Translations under genes and position numbers: made by a program
Part shown: piece after piece, positions 45,001-53,384 of the stretch
How positions within the stretch are numbered: the stretch's first letter is position 1
Layout of the letters: the number at the start of each line of letters is the position of its first letter
Notes under the pieces: model-generated
What the model was told of the DNA's origin: nothing
What the model saw: only the letters and a program-made list of their open reading frames with translations
Database searches by the model: none
Source of the DNA: Clytia hemisphaerica
Lineage: Eukaryota; Cnidaria; Hydrozoa; Leptothecata; Clytiidae
Assembly (NCBI GenBank): GCA_902728285.1
Contig: CACVBU010001154.1
Coordinates: forward strand, 1,049,865 to 1,113,864
Reading direction: 5' to 3'
Length of the DNA stretch: 64,000 bases

Positions 45001-45976
45001 TACGTCATACACTCCACCGCAGCGCACAACGAACGGTGTTTTAGTGAATATCAATAATTATAAGAATATCTTATGTGCTTAAATTCAGTAAACTTTGAGT
45101 GCTTCATTGAATATTAAGAAGATAAGAAGATAAAAAATGCGCTGGATAATTTCCATTGTAACAGTTTGGTCAATCATTGCTGAAAGTTTGAAAAAGATTT
45201 TCCGACGCAAAAAAAAACTTCAGCCAATTAAAAGCACAGTGTGCTTATATTTACTATGTTTGCTACACCGTCTAGGCTAAAAAAAGTGCGAAAAGACACG
45301 AACGTCATTTTTTAATGAGTGTTGTTATGATTTTTTAGATCGCGGTCGCGTACAGGAACTCGCCAAATGTTCCTAACTGTCCAGACCCCTCGCAGGCAAA
45401 AACGCGTTTTTTACCTCCCAAACAATTTTATACACAACGGTGGAGCGCACATTTTCCCGGGCCATTTCTGAGAAATTTGAATTACAGGAAAGGTGTATTG
45501 CTTGGACTGATGGTAATGTTTTGAGAGTGGTTATAACCCCTTGAAGATCCTCCTAAATTGCTCTCTGAAAACCTTAAACAGCTCACTTGAAAACTTTAAT
45601 AAACCTCCTTTGGAGTTTCAGAAATTGGCCCATGCCCTCCTGGAAAATCAAGGATCAAAACTCTCCCGTCTACCGTTGAAAGTTCTTCAAATAATACGTC
45701 TGTACGTATGGATTATAAATAAAAACACAGAATAGCCTGGTTAGCTTAACTTGTCAACTACGTAATGACTTTGAAAACAATGGAAAGGAACTAGAGTTAA
45801 AAGCTTAGCATAATATAATTAAAATTTATGCCCTTAATAATGAAAATCATTTCTAAGACAGGTAAAATGTAAACAAAGCTCCAGACAATGCTCAAAAAAC
45901 AACTTACCAAGGAGAAGACATTTGTTGTACAATCACCCAAAAAGTCCTCATTGTTTATTGTCTGTGAGCTTGTCAT
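24042..45976 (-). CDS. MED13: Mediator complex subunit 13 (MED13), 21 coding exons
   Basis: MED13 links the CDK8/cyclin C kinase module to core Mediator in the nucleus. Exons: 45908-45976, 40410-40665, 39798-39882, 39223-39306, 38284-38441, 37888-38130, 37759-37817, 37400-37580, 36330-36926, 35586-36111, 35032-35343, 33362-34474, 32826-33006, 29860-29956, 29237-29456, 28428-28631, 26800-27047, 26285-26424, 25199-25911, 24762-24847, 24042-24180. Family blocks in order: MTSSQTINN..DCTTNVFSL, SGLKWKKY, DVLCVWKR, APFGLNGQLTG, KMFPTPPSLEEP, KHWQRLFLEPLGGQRNVEY, FIVLYMVDPF, KCMTGFG, YMPPYILSP, SWRIVLTKYGDVGVHELK, ending ILSWLNIDPSSGKR..YPIHVSSV. That covers the N-terminal and the Argonaute-like C-terminal regions. 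The length of about 1,900 residues is somewhat shorter than vertebrate MED13. All junctions agree in phase except exon 6/7. The exon 5 donor may instead be at 38305. Confidence 0.95.
24478..24586. mobile_element. Small TIR element in the last MED13 intron
   Basis: GGGCCTCCGCCCAGCGG at the left is loosely inverted as CCGCTGAGGGGCC at the right. GCGTGAAT repeats lie between. About 110 bp, no further copy in the window, moderate support only. Confidence 0.4.
27228..28275. mobile_element. TIR element with TTCCGGC modules, copy 1
   Basis: TGGACCTACCTG at the left and CAGGTAGGTCCA at the right are exact 12-bp inverted ends. Inside, a module of about 145 bp is repeated imperfectly (TTTCCGGCATTTTCGG.., CTCAAAAATCGG.., GCATCTTTG.., AGAAAAAACTAATGA). 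A short ACGAACGAACGGACGGAC microsatellite lies near the right end. It fills most of the intron between MED13 exons 16 and 17. A second, longer copy is at 60284-61738 and a right-end fragment at 50455-50688. No transposase ORF. Confidence 0.8.
28750..29165. repeat. SINE scrap and C-run repeat in a MED13 intron
   Basis: TTCATTTGCTAAGTGAACCG near 28778 resembles the SINE body. The rest (28915-29160) is decayed repeat with long C runs at about 28945-28960 and 29147-29159, similar in style to 19690-19765. It lies between MED13 exons 15 and 16. Confidence 0.4.
30210..30484. mobile_element. Hairpin element with ends CGACGTATCCACTGACC
   Basis: The left end CGATACGTCCACTGACCTTT is inverted at the right as AAAGGTCAGTGGATACGTCG, both continuing into TATATATCCCTGG. 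The arms pair over roughly 100 bp (the GATCGGAGTTTTTTTGAAATC side with GGTACCAACTTTCAAAAAAC). Half copies occur at 23085-23505 and 32755-32815. Confidence 0.75.
30594..31151. repeat. Composite repeat block A with two 156-bp units
   Basis: It begins TCGAACGTGCTAACCGCACT, then carries two copies of a 156-bp unit (AGCCTCGTTTTGGCGAAAAA .. CCTGCCCCAAAGTTTT). It ends in a CA-rich microsatellite at 31019-31061 and ATTCTCAGATTCTAGCTCAA. It lies in the intron between MED13 exons 13 and 14, next to the expanded block B. Confidence 0.8.
31152..32745. repeat. Composite repeat block B: tandem array of about nine 156-bp units
   Basis: It has the same start (TCGAACGTGCTAACCG) and end (CA-rich run at 32664-32708, then ATTCTCAGATTCTAGCTCAA) as block A, but with about nine or ten copies of the unit. 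Units near 31310-31450 and 31980-32040 carry more small deletions than the rest. Because 156 is a multiple of three, long open frames arise by chance on both strands. They shift wherever a unit has an indel. Confidence 0.85.
32755..32815. mobile_element. TIR fragment abutting a MED13 splice donor
   Basis: CTATTCTAAAAACTCCGATT and ATATAAAGGTCAGTGATCG match the right half of the element at 30210-30484. The fragment ends only about ten bases from the splice donor of MED13 exon 13 at 32825-32824, so the first part of that intron is transposon-derived. Confidence 0.65.
35586..36111 (-). other. MED13 exon 10: linker with two AT-hook-like motifs
   Basis: This exon encodes the disordered middle of MED13. 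It holds two basic GRP motifs, KRGPGRPKGRR and SGPGRPKKSRR, that match the AT-hook pattern (P-GRPK flanked by Arg/Lys). It ends with the acidic DLMHLFDDEEDDDHTAK, which corresponds to the family's acidic LDNLF-type segment. I do not recall AT-hooks in vertebrate MED13, so they may be specific to this lineage. Binding to AT-rich DNA is inferred from the motif only. Confidence 0.7.
37759..37817 (-). other. MED13 exon 7 (phase problem at its 5' side)
   Basis: The exon encodes KLLMQYFDPYTSEVAFDSG, which lines up with the QKWVKFSSVSDGF-type segment of other MED13 proteins. It joins exon 8 in phase. Exon 6 ends in phase 1 at its strong donor (CAACAG then GTACTT). The acceptors seen here start in phase 2 (37817) or phase 0. 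A weak donor eight bases earlier in exon 6 (TCTCA then GTCAAC) would restore phase. Confidence 0.6.
40965..41140 (+). mobile_element. tRNA-derived SINE, copy 3 (5'-truncated)
   Basis: It starts inside the head, keeps a B-box-like GGTTTGATTTCC, the body CGGTTCACTTGGAAAGTGAA, and the tail GGGCGCTCATTGAAAGCGTC through CCTCCTGCAACTCAACC. The uninterrupted GCTCATTGAAAGC here is the empty-site equivalent of the foldback insertion in copy 2. It lies in MED13 intron 1. Confidence 0.8.
41158..41310 (-). repeat. Dispersed repeat shared with 19765-19920
   Basis: This is the reverse-complement copy of the intergenic repeat upstream of SPT6. It begins right after the SINE in MED13 intron 1. Confidence 0.75.
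41390..43200 (+). repeat. Direct repeat pair with CTATTGCTTTATCTACTCGC units
   Basis: Two related stretches (41390-41600 and 43020-43200) share GATATCTGGCCTGTATTTTC and AACAAATTTGTTTTGATA. Around 42015 and 42910-43050 there are several copies of a unit of about 40 bp containing CTATTGCTTTATCTACTCGC. An 850-bp TIR element interrupts the run at 42034-42891. A CATGTTTTGTCAGATAGTCC-like phrase recurs at about 44055. Confidence 0.65.
42034..42891. mobile_element. TIR element inserted in a CTATTGCTTTATCTAC repeat
   Basis: Left GGTCCTAAATCCGACAGCCC and right GGGCTGTCAGATTTAGGACC are inverted over roughly 40 bp, extending to CATGAG and CTCACTG at the edges. The host repeat reads CTTTATCTAC before it and TACTTGCTACC after it. 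Undisturbed neighbours read CTTTATCTACTCGCTACC, so TAC may be the target duplication. No ORF. Confidence 0.65.
43536..43973. mobile_element. TIR element with ends GTCCCCCGCAAAGATCC
   Basis: GTCCCCCGCAAAGATCCAAC at the left is inverted as GTCGGATCTTTGCGGGGGAC at the right, with ACCAT/ATGGT adjoining. It is 438 bp with a (CA)-rich stretch at 43625. No ORF and no second copy in the window. It lies in MED13 intron 1. Confidence 0.75.
44418..45499. mobile_element. TIR element with ends AATACACCTTTCC
   Basis: The left terminus AATACACCTTTCCCGTAATT pairs with the right terminus AATTACAGGAAAGGTGTATT. The element is about 1.08 kb, with TA at both outer edges, matching the terminal TACACCTTT of the MITE at 22727-22924. 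GATGCTCTCCACCGTTTGG inside the left end and ACAACGGTGGAGCGCA inside the right end extend the symmetry. No ORF. Confidence 0.7.
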
Positions 45977-46091
45977 GCTAAGGCATACTCCAAAAATCAA
46001 TTACATCAGTCTTTCTCCATGTTCAGTAAAAGAAATTCCATAAGAATCCCTAAAAAATATTCTTCTCCTGTTTTCTTGTTGACGAGAAAAG

Positions 46092-46103
46092 AAGATGGCT
46101 GCC
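46092..46103 (-). promoter_or_regulatory. YY1-like motif upstream of MED13
   Basis: AAGATGGCTGCC on the plus strand reads GGCAGCCATCTT in the direction of MED13, 116 bases upstream of its ATG. The same dodecamer lies upstream of SPT6 in the same relative orientation. The core matches the GCCATnTT promoter motif bound by YY1 in animals. Function is inferred. Confidence 0.45.
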
Positions 46104-47260
46104 TTCCTTCAGCGCGCTGGACAAACTTGGTTTCCAGTCTACTTTCGACTGTGTATTTTTTTCTCGGATTTTCTGTTCGGGTTAGCGCAATTTTCCCGAT
46201 TTCAAAAAACTCACATAAATTCTTGAATTGAAATTTAGATTGTTAAAATTTAGTTATTTTGGGATCAAAATTTTGGGCGAAGTCTCTGTACGGGTTGTAA
46301 TAACAACGTCAAAAATTAGACAAAATTTTCAAAATTCAAAACTTCTTTTAGTTATAACTTAAACGGACCGATTTTCTTTGACTCTCTACAAACGTACACA
46401 TCGTCGGGCAGGCTTAAGGCCTACTAAAATCTCTAACGGCAAGTGACAGCCCCATTCAATAATCATTTCATACAATTATTCTGCAAAGGCTCAGTTATAA
46501 TACAAAGCAGTTCTAGCCCTGAAAAATGTATAAAACCAGCGTTTTTAAAAATTTCGAAAATGAAGTTGACTTATTCGCTGATATCAAATATGTTTTCAGA
46601 TCTTTTATATTTTTATTGGATCAAAAGTTAAAGCCCTTCAAAATAGGTTAAAAAGTGGCAAAATCGACCCTCTTTGGAGAGCTGTAACTTTCGATCCCAG
46701 GAAAATCAGCGAAGTTCAAAGATTCAGAAAAGCTTTAATTAAAAATGTTTGATGAATTATTCCCATTCCAAAGTCTTATGTGTGTGTGTTGAGCGGTGAA
46801 AAAGAATGCGGCTATTATATTTTGATTTTTCCCAAATCCACTTTATCCAGAAGTCTTAAAATCATCTGCTTAAGATTATCTTTTCAACCGAGGTATTACT
46901 TTTAATGATCTATTCTCTCCTTCAAGAGCGATGTTGCAGAATGTGCAGATGACTGCCAATTTCTTTTGGAACAGACTTTAGTTAATTAGCCCATTTCAGG
47001 ATCCGTGCATCTGTTCTGTTACATGCCATTCTCTATTCATCAATTTACAGGGGGAATGCAAAAATATTTGTAGATTTCCCTTTAAACATTTATTTTCGAC
47101 ATCATTCAATTAACTACGAAATCAGCCGGCGAGGTGATCTTTTTTTCCAATGTGTCCTGAGAGCATATTTCAGCTAGAAATTTTGATCTATTCTGATTAG
47201 ATCTTCGAAAATTAATCAGCTAGAAATAATGATGTGTTCTGACGAGACAGGGGTATAAAC

Positions 47261-47558
47261 CACAGATCTGTAAAGCCCGAAGGGCTAGATTTGCGGCTTT
47301 TATCGAAAAGTGAAGCCTAGGTTTGGAAGGATTTCCTACCAAAGTCACGTGACTAAAATATGCAATTTCACCGGTTTGAGAGATGTGAAATAGCGTTTGC
47401 CGCCTACTTTTTTTGATCTCGCGCTCCGAAAACAATTAAAATGCTAGATCCTATCCATCAGCACGAAATTTAAAAAGTCAAATTTTTGCTTCACTTTTTT
47501 TTGCTGGAGAAAGCTTAAAGTTGCCTATCTAGCCCTTCGGGCTTTACAGATATCTGTG
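47261..47558. mobile_element. AGGGCTAGA-family MITE with perfect 8-bp target duplication
   Basis: TIR CACAGATCTGTAAAGCCCGA continues GGGCTAGA. The right end is the inverse with two extra bases (CACAGATATCTGTAAAGCCC). GTATAAAC flanks both sides (47253-47260 and 47559-47566). The core matches the 23149-23438 element, but the outermost bases differ, so these are two subfamilies. 298 bp, no ORF. Confidence 0.85.
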
Positions 47559-48638
47559 GTATAAACAAGGTCATCTAACGTGTTCTTGTTGTTTAGGTAA
47601 CCCTGCCCTAGAAAGCTTCAGTTCAGAACACATATTTTACGGAGACAGGGGTATAATCAATAGAAAATTGATATAATGTTGTTGCCTAGTAACCCTAGAA
47701 ACTTTCAGTACACATCCTCTTCGTGGAGAAACAAATATCTTACGCGTTTATCTTGGCAAACTGTTTTTTTTTTTAGATTTTAGAACACATCAAACTATAA
47801 AGTAGTGATAAGTTTAGGGAGACAAATAGTGCGATACAGGTTTCCTAGAAATCAGAATACATCATTTGTATGAAAATTTAATTTAAATGTCATAACATTG
47901 GGTCTCCTAAAAGATAAGAACACGTATTTCTAAAAAATCTCCGCCGGCTGTTTCTGTAACTAAAGAAACCAAGAACTATTTTCTGTGTCTTTGTAAATAA
48001 AAACTTATATCTCAATTCGCAAAAGAGTGCTCAATCATAAAAAGTTAATTACTACGACGTGGAAAAAAATCATGCGCACTAAAAACATAAATCTTACGAA
48101 ATAGGTTGATATCATCTCTCAAGGTTTTAGTACGCACATACAAAAGGGTCGACTTTCTGGTTCGAATTTCGTTTATTTCGTTCACCTGTTCGCTCTTGAT
48201 CAAATTTGTTATGTTGAGGTTTAAGGTCTAATTCCGTTCTAAAAATTAGATTGAAAAAAGTCCACTTTCCTAGTCTAGTGAAGTCCAAAGCAGATGCCAT
48301 TAATATCCTCGTGAATATCAACCCAGAAGCCCTGTTACCCAAAATTAGTTCCATTAAAGGCACTTTTTCACATTAAAATAGTCAAATTAGAACGATTTAA
48401 ATCGAATGTTTATTTAAGTTATTGTGAACTTTCTGGTCAATAAGGTTTATTCACCTAAAGTACGATGATATGAAATTGGACAGGATTGACAAAAAATAAT
48501 GTGAAAAATTCATTCCCAATCAACTCAATGATGGATATTATGTTTTAAAAATTATGAAATTATTAAAATAATTTCAACAATTAAAATTTACACTTATGTC
48601 ACAAAAAAATTCAGGATGTAGACAATAAAATAATTTGT

Positions 48639-51184
48639 TCAGTGTTCATAACCTTCGGGTAAAGGATTGTTGTGTCCGTGGAAAAGTGAGTGATTACCAT
48701 CGCCCCATGGGAAAGACTGAAAAAAAGAAAAGAAAAAGAAGAATAAATTGATTAATATTCTTGGCATGGTTATATTATAATCATTCGTCCAGACGGATCT
48801 GTAACCCACCAATTTAGATTTTGCCGTTTTTCACTAAATACCCCCTCCCTTTTGATAATTAGCGAGTTTATGTATTTAAACTTTTGAGGACGGTAAAATG
48901 ACTGAATCAATTTGGAAAAAATAACCCGCAAAGTATCTTTAACCATGAAAATATGGGTCTAGCTTATAAATTCTGACGTCATCAAATATATAATTTTTTT
49001 TTCTTTCTGGAAAGTAAAGCTGCATAAAAGTTAGAAAAACTTGTAAAATTTTATGATTGTATCAGAAAAACAAGTGATTTTGGACTTTATGGACCTACCT
49101 GGTTATGCATTTAACACATATATAATTGATATCTACGTGAGCGTGACAAATAAACAATCATTCAAAACGCAAATAGTGACGATCTATTAAAATTAGTCGT
49201 TTGTTTCTCATAAAAAAACGTTTAAAACCAAAATTTCATGCTCTTGAAATATTCTTTCATACTAGCCGGTACCCGGCGTCGCACGCCGGTTAAGCTGTAG
49301 CTGAACGCACTAAAAGTCCTTTGGATGTTGAAGCTGGCTTAAAAAAGCGATCAAATAAAAAAAAGAAATCTCTACAACGTTTAACTCTAACCTTCCCCGG
49401 GTGTCTTATCTTTTAACCATATTTCGATCGTTTACTGTCCCCCCCCCCAGTGACATAATTTTTTGTTTAAGTCAAAAGTTATCAGAAAGAGCATCGTTTA
49501 CTGTACCAGTGTCGGAAACGACTCTGCAGGTAGTTATTTTTCTCGCTTCGCTCGCGTTAAATATGCCGTCCAGATTAAATGACAATTTTTCAGGAAAAAG
49601 TGGGAAGGTCACAAAGAATAGTGCAACTTTTTGTTTTTATCAGATCGAAAAAATATAAAATTGTAAGTTGCTTTTTTAAACCCTTGTCATAACTTTTCGA
49701 AGTTAAACATAAAAAATGACGTACACACATTTTTTAACCGTAACGACGGCTTGAATATTTTTATAAGAAAAAAGAAGTGAAATTATTTTTTCTTATGCTT
49801 TATATCGCCCTTTGAATGCTGTTGTTGTCCACAAACATTTTTATGTTTTGATTTACTTTTGAAATATTCTTTTCTATGAAAAGAAATTGTTTTGTTTTGA
49901 AAAGAATTCGAATGTCATTAATAAATACGATCGTTAAATACATTCGAAAACATTTAAAACAAAAGAAGAGAGAAAAAGGCAAGTCTGGGCAGAAGTTAAA
50001 ATTATTAAATGTAGATGGGCCTTAAATTTCAAAACAAAGGCTTAATAAAGTCTAAACCAAGCTCTATCCGATCTTTTGCAAATGGCGCGAATCCAATAGA
50101 ACAAATTTGTGGAGCAAGAGACTAAAAGTCATAATTTTAAAACTCAAACAAAGCGAAAACGAAAGTGGTGACACACAGACACACAAAGCACCGCTATTAA
50201 TATATAGATAAACCAAAATTTCATGCTCTTGAAATATTCTTTCAAATTCAAGACTGAGCAAAAAAAACATCCATCTCATAAAAAAATTGATTAATTTAAC
50301 TAAAACATTGATGTATGCTTATTAATAGTGATTCTTATAGATAAACATGTGTTTTTTGAGCCAACAATTTTTTTTTCAAAAACTCTGCTTGAGCCATCTT
50401 TTACCTATGATGGTACCCTACCTTCATGCAAAAAAGTTAAGGATCCAATTTTTCACAAAGTCCAAAAAACCCGTTTTTTAGCCGTTTTTTGGCCCAAGTT
50501 TGCCCAAATATTTTTTTTTTCGAAAATCGGGCTCCGTCACATTCGAGGGTTTATAGTTATGCATCTTTGTGCAAAAAATCAGAAAAAACTAATGAGCCAA
50601 TCACGAGGAAACGACGAACGAACGAACGAACGAACGAACGGACAAAGGTTAATTTATAGAACCTCCACCCCACCGGGGTAGGTCCAAAAATTTAATATGA
50701 GGGGTGGAGGATACAACGATTTTCAGTGATTTACCCCCCGAACAAAGTGACTTTTGGCCCCCGGACAACGGGTTTTACCCCGAACAAGCTTAACATTAGT
50801 TGACCCCCCCCGGACAACCGAAATTACTCCTGGACAGAGCAAATTTAACCCCCGGATAAGGCAAATTTTCATGATTTTTCGCTACACCCCGGACATTATC
50901 CTCCACCCCCCCCCCCCATGAACGGACATTTTCTGGAAGAGCCCATTAACTGGGTACTAACACGTTTTCAAAGCTGGGATTATTATGCAATTATAACGAA
51001 TCAAAGACAAGGAGCAAGGAAGGAGTACTTACAGTTTTTCTGATTCTCAAATGTTCAAAGCCAACAAATTCAGGGTGGGCGTGCTTCATGTGTTCCAGTT
51101 CATCTGTGATGGCATTATAGGCACATAATCCGATCCCAGGTAGGGCGATAAATAAAGAGATTTTCTTCCATTGCATCGATGTGG
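48639..51184 (-). CDS. COX6A: Cytochrome c oxidase subunit 6A (COX6A), last two exons
   Basis: This is a nuclear-encoded subunit of respiratory complex IV in the mitochondrial inner membrane. Exons 51033-51184 and 48639-48716 join in phase (GT at 51032, AG before 48716). The product reads [34 protein letters not shown] joined to [20 protein letters not shown], ending GYEH. The family signatures FVALPG-type (here FIALPG), HLRIR and [12 protein letters not shown] are present, with one transmembrane helix at [18 protein letters not shown]. An AG acceptor at 51185 shows that a further 5' exon, ending in phase 1 and carrying the import presequence, should lie upstream. I could not find it. The internal ATG at 51176 is probably not the true start. 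Confidence 0.9.
49225..50244. mobile_element. 950-bp insertion flanked by a 35-bp direct repeat
   Basis: The unit AAACCAAAATTTCATGCTCT continues to TTCTTTCA and is present identically at 49225-49259 and 50210-50244. The insert (49260-50209) begins ACTAGCCGGTACCCGGCGTC and ends TATTAATATATAGAT, after a short ACACACAGACACACA run. It has no TIR and only short ORFs. The long identical duplication without inverted ends argues for a retroelement-type or Penelope-like insertion rather than a DNA transposon. It lies in the COX6A intron. Confidence 0.85.
50455..50688. mobile_element. Right-end fragment of the TTCCGGC-module TIR element
   Basis: GGGCTCCGTCACATT, GCATCTTTGTGCAAAAAATC, AGAAAAAACTAATGAGCC, an ACGAACGAACGAACGAACGG run and the end GGGGTAGGTCCAAAAA match the ends of the elements at 27228-28275 and 60284-61738. 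The left part is missing or unrecognisable. Confidence 0.75.
50695..50946. mobile_element. Palindromic CCGGACAA/TCCGGGGGTAA block, copy 2
   Basis: GGGGTGGAGGATA at the left is inverted as TATCCTCCACCCC at the right. Between them is a tandem of CCCCCGGACAACG-like units, the reverse complement of those at 16170-16400. The right flank TTTTCTGGAAGAGCCCATT is the same as at the other copy. Confidence 0.7.
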
Positions 51185-51320
51185 CTGGAGAAATAGAATA
51201 AAGGTGTTTAATTATCGAATCAGACCTTTTTTTCCAATAAATTTGATGTCCCTGAAAGGACCAAAAACCATGATGAATTACCTAAATTTTAAGAACAACT
51301 GTGTCCCTGTTAGCTATTTG

Positions 51321-52413
51321 GAGCACATTGAAAATGGGCCGATCCTTAATAAAAAGCCGAATTTTTGGCCGATATGGACCGGTCTGGACCGGTCTGGACC
51401 GTTCCTGGCCAAATTTGGTCGATGTTGACCGATCTTGGCCAATCTAGGCCGATCTTATCCGAGCCATATTTTTTAAAATCTTTTCTCTAAACAAAGGCCG
51501 ATCTAGACCGGTCGAAATCGACCCAATTCAGCCAATACCGGTCTGAAAACAAACAAGCAACTCTTTTTGAATGACGGTATTTTTTTGTTTACAATTTCGA
51601 GTGGCCAAAAACTTTCGAATCTTTTTGTAAAAAGTTCGAATGAGCTCCAGAGAACGTTCGAATGTTTTGAGAATTGTTTGATCAAATTATAAAAAAAGAC
51701 TTTCGAATGTTTTGAAAAGTCTCTGACTCTAAAACCAAAACAAAAGCAAATTGAAAAGAACCAAAACAAAAGCAAATTGAAAAGAACCATAACAAAAGCA
51801 AGAAGAAAGAAGTATTTTCATTTTTATGTTTTCACTAGAGTAAAAACCTTCACGACCTTGAAGATAAACCTTGACCTAAAAGATAAAGATTATAAGATTA
51901 AAAGTATCAAGATTACTGTAATATTATTGGATTATCAACAAAGGAAGAGGCAAGTAACTGTTCCTTTTTCAGAGATTGTACAGTCGTTAGTAAAAGGCCG
52001 AAACAATTGGTATTCCTTTTGGTTTTGGTGTTACTTGACTAGCTGTGTATGAAATACAAAGAAAAATATTGACAGGCAAGTTTTTAACAGGGGAGATATG
52101 TAAATGGTACAGGGATGTCTAAATAAACTAACGAAGGGACACGGTGCAATTCTATTCTAAGGAGGATTCTAACAATCTTTTTCAAATGGATTCATAAGAG
52201 CAAGCGAGTCGAGTTCTTATAATTGGTATTTCGGCTTCCGTAAAACGTTCTGGACCGTTTGGATCGGCCTGGACCGGTCCATATCTGTCTGAACCAGTCT
52301 TACATTGGCCAAACACCATCGTTTTTGTTGACAAAACGGACCTGGCCATTATTGGCCGTTCCAAACCGGACTTGACCGGTCTGAACCGGACCTGGCCAAT
52401 CTTGAATGTGCTC
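51321..52413. mobile_element. Foldback element with GGACCGGTCT/GGCCGATC repeats
   Basis: The left end GAGCACATTGAAAATGGGCC pairs with the right end GGCCAATCTTGAATGTGCTC. Next to each end is a stretch of short-period repeats: GGACCGGTCT and GGCCGATC words at 51340-51540, and GGACCGG/TTGGCC words at 52245-52405. The pairing is imperfect. A non-repetitive core of about 650 bp has no convincing ORF. It lies upstream of the recognised COX6A exons. Confidence 0.75.
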
Positions 52414-52469
52414 TAAAGTCTGTCTCAAAATAATTTGCAGCGGAGACAAAAAACGCTATAACTAAATTC

Positions 52470-52645
52470 AAACTAAAGTGTATCCAGATATAATTGGCAG
52501 TGATAAAAAGAATGCCTGTGACTTTTGATAGTTTGATATAATTTCAAAAATTCTTTGCTTGTTTCAGAGAATCAAAAGCGCCATATTTGAATGTATTTTT
52601 GATTGAAAAATTCGCAATTTTTAGCGGTTAAATTTGCGATTGCAA
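52470..52645 (+). repeat. Dispersed repeat, copy 2
   Basis: Counterpart of 12630-12803 (GTATCCAGATATAATTGGCA through TAGCGGTTAAATTTGCGATT). Same orientation, moderate divergence. Confidence 0.75.
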
Positions 52646-53347
52646 AAATTGAGCTTTATTTCTACTTATGCTACAAGGTTCATTTTTACACCATTGGTAG
52701 TTCAACCTTAGATTAAGAAGGTTGTCAAATTTCAAGGTAAACGGAAAAGTCCTTTGGAAGATATGGGACCCGAAATATCCCTTGCTAGCACTTTTCTAGA
52801 AAACATCCAATCTCCAAATTTTTAGTAAAAACAGGGGTTTATCTTTTTTGAACAGTGCAATTAAAAGTGTTGATGCATTGGCATTATTGGTATCATTGAT
52901 ATTATATGAAGGTTCCATGGGGACAGTAATGCAATGCCCAAAAATGTCAAAAACTTCAAATTGGCATAAATCCGATTATGGATGTTCAGACCAAAATATT
53001 TTGGGATTTTACTCAGTTCATTGTACTTAACATATCCAAAAATTAAAAAAAATCTAAGTTTCATACTATTGGACCTGCCCCAAACTGCCCCATTCTTAAA
53101 AAATTGATCAACACTAAAGTAAAAACAATTCTGCAAATGTAAATGGATGAAGAAAACAACGATAAACTCAACGAGTTGATCAAATCTATTATTCAAATCT
53201 ACTTTTAGCCTTCTAGTCTCTAGTTACAACCAGTCTGAGTATTTTTAATGAACATCATATTTTTTATACGCTACATATATATTTATCATACTCAATTTCC
53301 AGGTGAAGAGCCAATTGTAAAACTTTGGAGATACTGTGAAATATATC

Positions 53348-53348
<1 letters not shown>
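52646..53348. other. AT-rich sequence left of the R4-like LINE
   Basis: I looked here on the minus strand for the missing COX6A presequence exon and found no ATG-led frame ending in a phase-1 donor that looks like an import signal. No other feature seen. Confidence 0.4.

Positions 53349-53383
<35 letters not shown>
53349..53383 (+). repeat. (ATT)n microsatellite at the 3' side of the R4-like LINE
   Basis: An uninterrupted TTA repeat of about 35 bp. Together with the run at 56468-56512 in the same phase and strand, it brackets the minus-strand LINE. Confidence 0.95.

Positions 53384-53384
<1 letters not shown>

Larger units (their letters stand above)
45977..48638. other. Intergenic region between COX6A and MED13
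   Basis: This is the MED13 upstream region. It holds the YY1-like motif at 46092-46103, a MITE at 47261-47558 and otherwise AT-rich sequence. A repeated ACAGGGGTATAA phrase at 47248 and 47645 is the only other pattern I see. Confidence 0.5.

Noticed and set aside
49401-49658. 85-residue open frame in the insertion with 35-bp flanks
   Set aside because: No recognisable domain and ordinary length for chance.
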